64,000 nt of DNA from Comamonas sp. GB3 AK4-5 (GCF_041320665.1 NZ_CP166730.1:3038001-3102000); one strand, 5' to 3'. Counted from the first letter of the stretch, positions 37,936-45,238 are shown. Numbers and translations are program-made. The notes: generated from the sequence alone by a model not told the origin.

Positions 37936-38571
37936 ATGCAGAACCACCTACATACAACCACATCGATTACCACGGTCAACAGCCAAGCGACAGGGCCTGC
38001 ACTCAGTACCCATGGTGGTCAGATCACAGCAACCAGCCTGCAGGTGGCTGAGCATTTTGGAAAGCGTCACGCCGACGTGATCCGTGCCATTCGCAACCTG
38101 GGCTGCAGCGAGGAATTCGGGCTGCGCAATTTTGCGTTGGTAATCACGGAGTTCGTGAACGGTAAGGGTGGCGTCCAAAAGGCGCCCGCCTACCAAATCA
38201 CCCGCGATGGCTTTGCCATGCTGGCCATGGGCTTCACCGGCAAGGAGGCCATGCGCTGGAAGGAGGCCTATATCTCTACCTTCAACGCCATGGAAGCCAA
38301 GCAGCGTGCGCTGTACGTGGAGCCGCTTCTGAGTGACAAGGAATTCAGGCGCGGTATCACCCTACGCCAACGGCTGACACTGCAGGAGCAAAGCCGAAAA
38401 CTGCAGTCCTTGATAGAGGCAGAGACAGTCCCCGCAGCACGGCGCAACCTGTACTGGCAACTGCGCCAAGTGAATGACGCCCTGGGCGTGCCTACCGAAA
38501 ACGTCGTGCAGTTGCTGGGTGCCGATGCTCCGCTGCTGCCAGTTGCAGAAGGGCCTGCAGGCACGGCCTAA
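37936..38571 (+). CDS. Rha-family phage regulatory protein
   Basis: 211 residues. The pRha domain is visible: VAEHFGKRHADVIRAIRNLG, then YQITRDGFAMLAMGFTGKEA and WKEAYISTFNAME. The C-terminal half is helical (LRQRLTLQEQSRKLQSLIEA). Rha proteins occur in lambdoid phages and satellites and affect growth in certain hosts. ATG 37936 is preceded by GGGAG. The gene lies between the primase gene and the iteron array and ends in a clear terminator. Confidence 0.85.
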   Translation: MQNHLHTTTSITTVNSQATGPALSTHGGQITATSLQVAEHFGKRHADVIRAIRNLGCSEEFGLRNFALVITEFVNGKGGVQKAPAYQITRDGFAMLAMGFTGKEAMRWKEAYISTFNAMEAKQRALYVEPLLSDKEFRRGITLRQRLTLQEQSRKLQSLIEAETVPAARRNLYWQLRQVNDALGVPTENVVQLLGADAPLLPVAEGPAGTA

Positions 38572-38585
38572 AGCCTGTGCACTCC

Positions 38586-38608
38586 GCCCCGGACACGGGG
38601 CTTTTTGC
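38586..38608 (+). terminator. terminator after rha
   Basis: GCCCCG (38586-38591) and CGGGGC (38596-38601) form a stem with loop GACA, followed by TTTTTGC. It isolates the rightward operon from the iteron array. Confidence 0.85.
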
Positions 38609-38709
38609 TGTCCGCAGCTTGTGTGGCCACGTGCATGGTCAGATGCCCATAAAGATCAGGCTTTGAGGCCGCGAAGGGCCTAGAGGCACTTTCGCCAGAA
38701 TTCCGGTGA

Positions 38710-39008
38710 GGGGTCGGGAAAACTGTAATCTGTGTAATCAGAGCAATTGCTCACATGGGAGCCCGCAACCAGCAACGGTTTAAAAGAAAAGTAGAGAGTA
38801 ACTTTTTTGTAATCCAGCGTAATCAGATTACAAAAGTCAAAGTAATCGATCTGATGGCACCAGATCAACAAAAACAACAACTTAGAAGCTGGGCGTAATC
38901 TGGATTACGGTAGATTACAGAACACTGTAACCTCGAAAACCTAGCATCCATGCGGGTTGGCGTGCGGTTAGAAGGGCCGATTACGCAGATTACAGTTTTC
39001 CCGACCCC
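38710..39008. repeat. palindromic iteron array, putative replication origin of the satellite
   Basis: A 30-bp inverted repeat (38710-38739 against 38979-39008, one mismatch) starts GGGGTCGGGAAAACTGTAAT and encloses 239 bp. Within 38725-38993 the hexamer GTAATC or its complement occurs eleven times: forward at 38725, 38734, 38809, 38819, 38842 and 38895, reverse at 38826, 38903, 38913, 38979 and 38988. The middle is AT-rich. Iterons plus AT-rich DNA next to a Toprim-helicase gene fit an origin like P4 ori or crr. An operator array is the alternative. No gene is seen in 38609-39237. Confidence 0.7.
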
Positions 39009-39237
39009 ATCCATAGAGTGGCTGCTAGCAGCAGGCTCATGTGCAGAACCACTACGACATATCCCAATTCACTCTGAGGAATCGAGTTTCAGCCCGGCTG
39101 CTCACGATAAATCTTTCATGCATCTACAGCCTTAAATAAAAATTAATTCAAATTTAAATTTGAACTGCAATACCTCGCCTTATGGAAATTTTCAGCATCA
39201 CTTATCAACTATCATTAGCTATTTTTTATCAAAACCT

Positions 39238-40827
39238 CTAAATTTGATTTTTTCTATAAATGCTTCTCTGAAGATAAAAAGCATCTTCATCTCGTTCACT
39301 CAATGCCTTATTGCGCACAGCAAATACAAAAGAAAATATTGCAGAACGTGTTAGCTGCAATATTCTCTTCAAATTCATAATAAATTCTTCCTCTCTGATA
39401 AAAACAATATTCTCCATAAAATCATATGACTTATAAACATCGCTAGGTGTATCCGATTTATGGATAACAACAAATTCATGCTCCAAATCATTTCTCAATT
39501 GTTTTAGAAATGACCATTCTCCATCTCTTCGTTCATTTAAATCTGTGGCAATACTATACAAAGCTAAGAGGCCAGGGTTTTTATGTTTATTGAACTTATC
39601 TCGTCTATCTTCCCGGTCAAGCTGCCAAAAGCTTTGGAAATATACCGTCCGATTAGAAGGGTAAACATCAAATAGCTCGCAAACCGCAATAGCAATTTTA
39701 TCCAAAATACCAAAACACGACCGAAAGGCTGTTCTTAACCTTTCTACATCCAGCCCCAGTAGTTCATCATTAAATAGCTCAGAAAAACATGAATCCTGAG
39801 GTAGTTCATAATCTTTTCCATTTGAAACGCACTCAAAATACAAATGACAAGCAAATGAGAATTCTGATTTCAATCGATTGAGAACCATTTCCATCGGAAT
39901 AATAAAATCACCAGTTACTCCTCTGGCAGTTGGAATAGTCAAATCATCTCTAGAACTTCCTACGCAAGAGCAGTACAAGCCATGCTCTGATAGGCTTAAA
40001 TTATTTTTAAGGCAAAATTTCCTATAATCACTTAGATTTTCATATTCTGATTTTGTTTTCTCAAAATCATGCAAATCCAATTCAATACCTATATACTTAC
40101 ACTCTTTGTCAATTTTATTTTCAATAAACTTAGATTTCTCCTTATAATTTTTCATCCATTGAGGTGGTACTTGTCGCGAAGAGAGTACTTTCTCATATCC
40201 ATTTTTTATCTGTTCAAGCATCTGAATCGAATATGTATGCGATACCTGATTTAGTACCAAAAGAGTTTCAGACCTATTTATCCATGATTGAGGAATATCA
40301 AGATCTAATAAATTAACGGAATCATAGCACTCAAGCGCTTCAGCAATACGGAATTGCTGCTTGAGGGAGTTTCCCAAATTCACAATATAAGTAGGATCGG
40401 CTTGGCCAAAATTATGTTTCTCAGAAATTTTTATTGCTCGCCATAAGTCTGTTTTTATATCAACAAGTTGTTCAATATTTGAAAATGAATGATTGAAAGG
40501 ATCTTTTTCAACTATTAAATTAGATTTTGCATTGCTTAAATTATAAAAATACGCATCTTCGCCGATTTGATCTACTATTTCATCCTTGAATTTTTCCAAT
40601 ATGCTCAATCCTTTTTTCGACGATTCAACGCAAGGCTTCATATGCCCAATGTCAATAAATATACAAGCGGCTCTAGCTATTATTTTGAAAAAAATATCGC
40701 CTTTATCAAAGCAATTTATAAAATTTATATAAATAGCCTCAACTCCTGAAAAGGCCTCATCAAAATATCCTTGATCAATTAACTCGTCTAATCTAATGAA
40801 CTCTTTAGCTAAACTTTCTAATTTCAT
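39238..40827 (-). CDS. LA2681-like HEPN protein with N-terminal helical repeats, candidate anti-phage RNase
   Basis: 529 residues. The N-terminal 230 residues look like TPR-type helical repeats (YIVNLGNSLKQQFRIAEALE). A linker with Cys-rich YCSCVGSS follows. The C-terminal domain shows ALYSIATDLNERRDGEWSFL and LKQLRNDLEHEF, with the HEPN catalytic motif Rx4H at Arg445-His450. Many HEPN proteins are RNases that stop growth of infected cells. The gene is strikingly AT-rich and reverse-oriented in a satellite, the typical position of defence cargo. The promoter should lie in the AT-rich gap 40828-41087. The HEPN subfamily assignment is from memory of its pattern. Confidence 0.7.
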   Translation of the reverse strand: MKLESLAKEFIRLDELIDQGYFDEAFSGVEAIYINFINCFDKGDIFFKIIARAACIFIDIGHMKPCVESSKKGLSILEKFKDEIVDQIGEDAYFYNLSNAKSNLIVEKDPFNHSFSNIEQLVDIKTDLWRAIKISEKHNFGQADPTYIVNLGNSLKQQFRIAEALECYDSVNLLDLDIPQSWINRSETLLVLNQVSHTYSIQMLEQIKNGYEKVLSSRQVPPQWMKNYKEKSKFIENKIDKECKYIGIELDLHDFEKTKSEYENLSDYRKFCLKNNLSLSEHGLYCSCVGSSRDDLTIPTARGVTGDFIIPMEMVLNRLKSEFSFACHLYFECVSNGKDYELPQDSCFSELFNDELLGLDVERLRTAFRSCFGILDKIAIAVCELFDVYPSNRTVYFQSFWQLDREDRRDKFNKHKNPGLLALYSIATDLNERRDGEWSFLKQLRNDLEHEFVVIHKSDTPSDVYKSYDFMENIVFIREEEFIMNLKRILQLTRSAIFSFVFAVRNKALSERDEDAFYLQRSIYRKNQI

Positions 40828-41087
40828 AGAACCTACTTTCCATTTTGTATATATTTCAATATTTATATAAATAATCAGTCTTGTTTAAAGGCAGTATCTT
40901 TAATTGTATTTAAAACGCCTAGAATATTTGCTTTCAGCGAAAATAAAACAAATACACAAAAACTCATCCAATAATAAAAAGCATTTATTTTTTATTAAAA
41001 TATCTGCTTCCTAAAATCGGATGATGCACCACTCTACTGGTCCTCAGATACGAGAGAGTAGATATATTCCCCTCTAAGCACAGGTGT

Positions 41088-41750
41088 TTAACCAAAATGA
41101 GTCTCCCGATGGCAGTTTGGACACAGGGCTAATGCATTGTCAGGGTGATCAATACCGCCATCGACCAGCCGCACCTTGTGGTGAACTTCCAAATATGGCT
41201 CATTATTGGTAGCCCTTAGAAAAGGGGCGAAGGCCTGGCACTGCTCACAGAAGCCTCGCGCACGCAGAAGGACAGCAGCCACAACGACTGGATTGCGCTT
41301 AAATACCTTAGTTTGAGCGTAGTAGAAACTGGGAGGCTCACGTGGAACTTCAGTGAGTTGTTGTTGCAAATTCAGCGGATCTGCCAGCCACTTGCACACC
41401 TCAGCATCCAGAAACGCTTCTTGGTCTGCAACATGATCGACGATGCTTGATACATCGGGCTGACATTTCCTACAGAGTCCTGAGAAACTCGGTGCTCCAT
41501 AGCGGGCCATCCATGCCAAAAGACTATTAAGATCAGTCGAGCAAATCTTGATATAGCCATGACCTGTAAATGCATCCTCACGTGCATCTCTCTTGTACTG
41601 TGTGACAGTAGTACAAGTAGCGGTATGCAGCAGCATGTAAGCAGCCCTTGGCTTTCGCTCCGTATTTAAAACGAACCCATCAGGATGCCTAGTGACCCAA
41701 GCAAGATAGTCTGCTTCGCGCTGAATGAACTCTTCGAAACTGCTGGACAC
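41088..41750 (-). CDS. HNH endonuclease, candidate defence or restriction nuclease
   Basis: 220 residues. The C-terminal HNH domain has a zinc-binding Cys pair (CEQCQ), EVHHKVRLVDGGIDHPDNAL and LCPNCHRETHFG, giving the H-N-H triad and second Cys pair. The N-terminal domain (YLAWVTRHPDGFVLNTERKP; MLLHTATCTTV; YIKICSTDLNSLLAW) recurs in other HNH proteins of unknown role. The start is GTG 41750, preceded by GAGGGAGA; frames further upstream lack a ribosome site. It is 260 bp upstream of the HEPN gene, same strand. A perfect 20-bp palindrome lies about 100 bp upstream of its start. Confidence 0.75.
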   Translation of the reverse strand: MSSSFEEFIQREADYLAWVTRHPDGFVLNTERKPRAAYMLLHTATCTTVTQYKRDAREDAFTGHGYIKICSTDLNSLLAWMARYGAPSFSGLCRKCQPDVSSIVDHVADQEAFLDAEVCKWLADPLNLQQQLTEVPREPPSFYYAQTKVFKRNPVVVAAVLLRARGFCEQCQAFAPFLRATNNEPYLEVHHKVRLVDGGIDHPDNALALCPNCHRETHFG

Positions 41751-41851
41751 ACTGTCTCCCTCTTTTTGACTGCAACCTCTTTTCAGCAGTTGTCCCGGAG
41801 CACGGGCATCAAAGGGCTTGATCGCGATCCAACACAACTGCGCTTGAACTA

Positions 41852-41871
41852 ACAAGCACGATCGTGCTTGT
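41852..41871. promoter_or_regulatory. 20-bp perfect palindrome upstream of the HNH gene
   Basis: ACAAGCACGATCGTGCTTGT reads the same on both strands. Its place 102 bp upstream of the HNH start suggests an operator for a dimeric regulator. No regulator gene is seen in 41872-42740, so the binding protein would come from elsewhere. Confidence 0.45.
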
Positions 41872-42307
41872 AGACGAATTTTGCCCGACGAGACAAGCTC
41901 CCAGATGCTCTCCAAATCAGGTGGCCATCGGTTTAGCTTTCTGCCCAATACAACTCGGTAAAGCAGGCAGTGCCAGCACAGTGCCTCTCGCATGTGGCAG
42001 CTAGAAATTTCTCACAATAAAAATGCAGAGAGAATTTCGCCGCAAAGCTGGGCCTGGCACGGATTAGCTGTTCCGAGCAAATCGTAATTTGCGCCTCATG
42101 GAGGGAAGAGATGCGCCACAGAGTTGAGGCGCCAATACAGGTGCATGCACTGGCGTTGACTATCGCTGCTACGACATACACCTAAATTCAACACTTCCCG
42201 TCATATCCCGTCGGCTGAACACGGCTCCCTCCGTCGCTCATAGCCTCATCCCACACGCCTCGTGCGACCTCCGACGGCACCGTCAAAAGCGGCACATTTA
42301 GCCCGGG

Positions 42308-42340
42308 GGCGCGGCGGGGTCTCGACGGCGCGCTGGCGGT
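42308..42340 (+). other. cos-like sequence resembling the P2/P4 cohesive end
   Basis: GGCGCGGCGGGG (42308-42319), then eight unlike bases, then GCGCGCTGGCGGT (42328-42340). From memory, the 19-nt P2/P4 cohesive end is GGCGAGGCGGGGAAAGCAC, followed by a GCGCGCTGACGG-type segment. The match is one mismatch in the first 12 and one in the second block, in the same order and spacing. The surrounding 41994-42740 has no gene I can support. Packaging by a P2-like helper is inference. Confidence 0.45.
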
Positions 42341-42646
42341 CTTGATGGGTGTGGCTGCCGGCGCTTCTGGCCTGCTGCCTAGTGATGGGGGGAGGCTGAG
42401 GGGTCTAGCGCCGGTGCTGCTGGCAAGCCATAGGAGGCCCCGAGAGGGCTTTCTTTTTTGGGAGCGATGGAGGGGTGTCTATTCGTCCGCGCGCGCGGCC
42501 CTGCACAGCCATCGCTGCTGGAACCATCCACGGGCCGACGCTCTGCTGCTTGAGTGAAGCTGATGCTGGGTTATCTATGCAGCCCTGGCGCAGCCAATGA
42601 CATGGCCACGGCAGCCAGTGCACTGGACGACAGCTGCTCAGCCTGC

Positions 42647-42697
42647 TGTGGAGGACGCCGCCACATGCGCATGTTCTTTCTCCTTGGTTGTCCACAC
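42647..42697 (+). promoter_or_regulatory. putative Ogr/Delta-type activator box and promoter, psu operon
   Basis: TGTGGAGGACGCCGCCACA (42647-42665) contains the dyad TGTGG/CCACA and matches the alpA box at 16 of 19 positions. GTCCACAC begins at 42690, exactly 25 bp after the end of the box as at 33541, and ACCATACGG follows. The first gene starts at 42741. Confidence 0.55.
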
Positions 42698-42740
42698 GGC
42701 ACCATACGGAAGCATAGGAACAACCCAAGGAAGTCACCGC

Positions 42741-42935
42741 ATGACAGAAACCCAAGCCCGGCAAACATTCACTGCAGCGCAGCTGAAGTTGGAGCAAGCC
42801 TTCACGGAATTCAACAAGGCAAAAGGGGCCCTGGAATCCATCACTGGACAGCGAGCCGCCATGAATACCCCGCTGATCAATGCCTTCAGCCAGATCGCAG
42901 GGGCTGCAGACGGTCCCGTGCTGGCTGATTACTGA
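42741..42935 (+). CDS. small helical satellite protein, unknown
   Basis: 64 residues. The N-terminal half is a likely coiled coil (AAQLKLEQAFTEFNKAKGAL), followed by a short polar tail ending VLADY. AAGGAAG precedes the ATG. It is the first gene of the operon under the box at 42647, 15 bp before the Psu-like gene, and the helix resembles the start of that protein. Function unknown; a structural or capsid-related role is possible from position. Confidence 0.6.
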   Translation: MTETQARQTFTAAQLKLEQAFTEFNKAKGALESITGQRAAMNTPLINAFSQIAGAADGPVLADY

Positions 42936-42950
42936 TCCAAGGGAGCACAC

Positions 42951-43670
42951 ATGAACTACGACATTCAAGGCAAGATCGCCGAAACCAAGTTGGCCTATGA
43001 AGCTGCGCTGGTCAAGCTGGAGGCAGCCCGCAGCACCTACGACCAGGGGCCAAAGGCCGAGCTGGCGTCAGCGCTGGAGCAGCAAGAAAAAATGGTGGCC
43101 AAGATCGCCACCTGCCGTGCAAATGCAAAGGCTGCAGAAGCAGAGTTCAAACAGGCTTTTGAGGCCGCCGGGTATGAACGCACAACAGCAGTACGCCAGG
43201 CGCTGAACCGCAAAAACGATGCAGTAGCTATGGCTGAAGAGCTTGAAATTGCCCAGGGCAATGTACGAAATCATCTCGACAGCCTGCTGCTGGATGCAAG
43301 CCCGAAAGCCGCTACCTTGCGCAGCGCGTACCGAAGCACCAAGGAGGCTTATGGCCGATGGAAGGCCTACGATGCCATGGGCGAATCGGCAGGCGCACTG
43401 AAAGGCGCCATCGCGCTGGCGGCTTACACCATCCCCCACAGTAGCGATAGCCTTGGCCGCCTTGCGTTCTCCTCCTCCGATGCACAGGAAGAGCTTCGAC
43501 GCAGCCTCGCCTTTATTTGGGATGGACTGCTGCAAATGGCATTCGAAGGCCAGGAGCAGCCGGCCTTGCCCTTTGCACAAGCGGACATTTCACCGCTGAA
43601 GACCTCTGACTTGTTGACGCCTTGCCAAGCACACATAGCCCGGCGCAAAGCGCAAACAGCGGCTGATTGA
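42951..43670 (+). CDS. Psu-like (polarity suppression) protein, candidate
   Basis: 239 residues. A long N-terminal coiled coil (KLAYEAALVKLEAARSTYD to about residue 120) is followed by helical segments. The C-terminal SDLLTPCQAHIARRKAQTA resembles the end of P4 Psu (FTPAQNMIFSRKSAQLASRQ). P4 Psu inhibits Rho and decorates the small satellite capsid. Placement at the far end of the element, in a likely late operon, fits. Identity rests on architecture and a short C-terminal match recalled from memory, so it is moderate. The N-terminal part is longer than in P4 Psu (190 residues). Confidence 0.5.
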   Translation: MNYDIQGKIAETKLAYEAALVKLEAARSTYDQGPKAELASALEQQEKMVAKIATCRANAKAAEAEFKQAFEAAGYERTTAVRQALNRKNDAVAMAEELEIAQGNVRNHLDSLLLDASPKAATLRSAYRSTKEAYGRWKAYDAMGESAGALKGAIALAAYTIPHSSDSLGRLAFSSSDAQEELRRSLAFIWDGLLQMAFEGQEQPALPFAQADISPLKTSDLLTPCQAHIARRKAQTAAD

Positions 43671-43698
43671 TCAAGGGGTTAAGGGACAGTTTTTCAAG

Positions 43699-43723
43699 TG
43701 ACGGTACTTTTGACGGTACTTTT
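43699..43723 (+). repeat. tandem GACGGTACTTTT pair, right end of element
   Basis: Same double GACGGTACTTTT as at 32101-32125, in the same orientation, 51 bp before the attR core. Likely integrase arm sites. Confidence 0.6.
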
Positions 43724-43773
43724 CAACAACCAAAACCCCAACCCCCTTATTTCATGCGCCTTCTGGGCCATCA

Positions 43774-43789
43774 TTCGAGTCCCTCCAGG
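43774..43789 (+). repeat. attR core, 16-bp direct repeat
   Basis: TTCGAGTCCCTCCAGG, identical to the tRNA-Arg segment 31966-31981. The following bases (GAGTCTCAG) do not restore the tRNA end. The copy is therefore only the crossover core, or it belongs to an older element junction. Confidence 0.8.
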
Positions 43790-43806
43790 GAGTCTCAGAA
43801 GCTCTC

Positions 43807-43841
43807 AAAACCCGCATGCCTTCTAGGCCTGCGGGTTTTTC
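43807..43841 (+). terminator. second copy of the tRNA-type terminator
   Basis: AAAACCCGCA pairs with TGCGGGTTTT around a loop similar to that of 32022-32057. Confidence 0.7.
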
Positions 43842-44136
43842 TTTGTATCTAGGTATCTCGCGTAGCCACCGACATACCCACAAAATGTTGGTACTTTTGT
43901 TGGTACTTCACCTAGCAACAGCCTCAGATACCAACAACGGAAAGCTGTGTGGCCAACGCCTCCTGTGCAATATCACGCTTCATATTCAGCCGAATAGGCC
44001 CCGTGATGTCGCACTGTTTGGCGCTTCCCATGCTGCAAAGCTTGGTCAAAATGTCCGTCGCTGCCTTCTGGCTTGGCGAAGAACCGGCAGGTGTTTTTTG
44101 AGCAAGGCAGCACCTCCATACAAGGGACCAAATGCA

Positions 44137-44607
44137 ATGAGACTAGATTCCGTGGGCGCAGGCCTCAACGCCAATCAACGACTGCAGCCCCCAGCAGCAC
44201 AAGGTGCGGGACCAGTCTCGTTCTCTGCGGCGCTATCGGCCGCACAAAGCAATAACGAGGCACCGAAGGCCCCGCAAACCACCAGTGGCGAATGGACCTG
44301 GACCGAGAGTGAGGAAGGTATTTCTCATGCCATCGGGCCGGATGGCCGTGAGTGGAGAAAGCTTGACCTCGACAAGCTGATGACCCCTGAAGACAAGCTG
44401 CTGACTGGATGGCCGACATCCCACGACGCGAAGGCACAAGAAATTGCCATGTTCATTGCCATGGACCGTGCGGATGGATATTTGAAAGGCCCTGTCACCC
44501 CAGATTACCTGCTGGGCAACAGCTCCAAGGGTCTGGTGGGCTTGGCCGAGCGCAGCCCCACCTTGTCGCGCGCCGACCTGGATGGCCTGCTCAAACAACT
44601 GGCCTAA
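44137..44607 (+). CDS. hypothetical protein in the element remnant
   Basis: 156 residues from ATG 44137 (MRLDSVGAGLNANQRL), with AAGGGACC upstream. A low-complexity Ala/Pro/Gln N-terminus (to about 55) precedes a globular part (WTWTESEEGISHAIGPDGRE; MTPEDKLLTGWPTSHDAKAQ). The frame is open further upstream but with no coding character. No family recognised. It may be cargo left from the decayed second element. Confidence 0.55.
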   Translation: MRLDSVGAGLNANQRLQPPAAQGAGPVSFSAALSAAQSNNEAPKAPQTTSGEWTWTESEEGISHAIGPDGREWRKLDLDKLMTPEDKLLTGWPTSHDAKAQEIAMFIAMDRADGYLKGPVTPDYLLGNSSKGLVGLAERSPTLSRADLDGLLKQLA

Positions 44608-44651
44608 CCAAAGCTCCGGCTAGGGCGAGCAAGCCCCGTGCCCCCCTCACC

Positions 44652-44686
44652 AACCCCGCATGCTTGCCCGGCCTGCGGGGTTTTTT
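44652..44686 (+). terminator. third copy of the tRNA-type terminator
   Basis: AACCCCGCA pairs with TGCGGGGTT, followed by TTTT. It marks the probable original downstream flank of tRNA-Arg. Confidence 0.7.
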
Positions 44687-44737
44687 GATGCCTCCGTCAC
44701 TCCGGCAGTGGCCCGCATGGAACAGGCCGCGTCCTGG

Positions 44738-45238
44738 CTAGCGCATCCGGTCATCCGACTGGGTGGAAGGCAGCTTTTGCAGGCCTTGCTGAAACCAGCC
44801 TATGCGCTCGGTGTGGCGCTGGTCCAGGGCCGGCACATAGGGCTTGATGTCCAGCACCGGCGTGCCGTCAAGCATGTCATTGCCCTTGAAGTAGAGGCAG
44901 CCGCTCTCTACCTTGGTCAGCTGCACGATAGACAGGCCGATGCGGTTGGGCCGGGCCGGCGCGCGGGTGGCAAACACGCCGTGGCTGCTGTTGTCCATAA
45001 AGGGCACAACCTCCAGCTTCTCCACGGCCTGGTGTAGATGGGTGATGAAGATCAGGTACTCGAATCCCTCGATGTCGCGCAGGCCAGGCTGGAACTGCGG
45101 CAAGACTTGCAGCTGCCCTTCGACCTCCGCGGCCGCCACGGTCTGGATGGGCATGCCTTGTACCGAGTGAAAAGGACTGCGCACATAGCCAAGGGCTTGC
45201 ATGGCGATGGGGGCCGCTGGGGCTGCGGGTTTATTCAT
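44738..45238 (-). CDS. trmO: tRNA t6A37 N6-methyltransferase TrmO (TsaA/YaeB family)
   Basis: 166 residues. Motifs: LGYVRSPFHSVQGMPIQ at the N-terminus, then RDIEGFEYLIFITHLHQA and the signature RPNRIGLSIVQLTKVE, and LDGTPVLDIKPYVPALD. The enzyme methylates t6A at position 37 of certain tRNAs using SAM. The start is ATG 45238. A slightly longer frame (ATG 45256) adds six residues and is less likely. It is divergent from modA across a 258-bp gap that contains the ModE-like site. Confidence 0.9.
   Translation of the reverse strand: MNKPAAPAAPIAMQALGYVRSPFHSVQGMPIQTVAAAEVEGQLQVLPQFQPGLRDIEGFEYLIFITHLHQAVEKLEVVPFMDNSSHGVFATRAPARPNRIGLSIVQLTKVESGCLYFKGNDMLDGTPVLDIKPYVPALDQRHTERIGWFQQGLQKLPSTQSDDRMR

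Larger units (their letters stand above)
31966..43789 (+). mobile_element. P4-like phage satellite (prophage satellite) integrated in tRNA-Arg
   Basis: 11.8 kb bounded by TTCGAGTCCCTCCAGG direct repeats. Order: integrase, AlpA, Ogr/Delta-type zinc finger, leader with complementary segments, two small genes, Toprim/helicase primase, Rha, iteron array, HEPN and HNH cargo (reverse strand), cos-like sequence, small gene, Psu-like gene, att. P4 itself is about 11.6 kb and combines Int, Alpha primase, Delta, Psu, an RNA immunity region and P2-type cos. No capsid, tail or terminase genes are present, so it would need a helper phage. The identification is from gene content; helper dependence is inference. 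Confidence 0.75.
43790..44690 (+). mobile_element. remnant of a second element integrated behind the first
   Basis: After attR a tRNA-type terminator (43807-43841) and a variant tandem GTTGGTACTTTT (43886-43908) repeat the layout seen left of the integrase, but no integrase follows. One gene (44137) and a third terminator copy (44652-44686) complete it. The stretch 43909-44136 has no recognisable gene. It reads as a deleted satellite or island in tandem. Confidence 0.45.

Noticed and set aside
38710..39008. CRISPR-like array
   Set aside because: The repeats are six bases, in both orientations, with irregular spacing of 3 to about 60 bp and no cas genes. Iterons fit better.
41751..41993. N-terminal extension of the HNH protein to an ATG at 41993
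   Set aside because: The GTG at 41750 has a strong ribosome site and starts the conserved domain. The extension contains the 20-bp palindrome and no domain.
42405..42968. 187-codon minus-strand frame across the cos-like region
   Set aside because: Cys-rich random-looking sequence, antisense to the start of the late operon, no ribosome site.
43816..44136. N-terminal extension of the gene at 44137
   Set aside because: It overlaps the terminator and the arm-site repeat and has no coding character. ATG 44137 has a plausible ribosome site.
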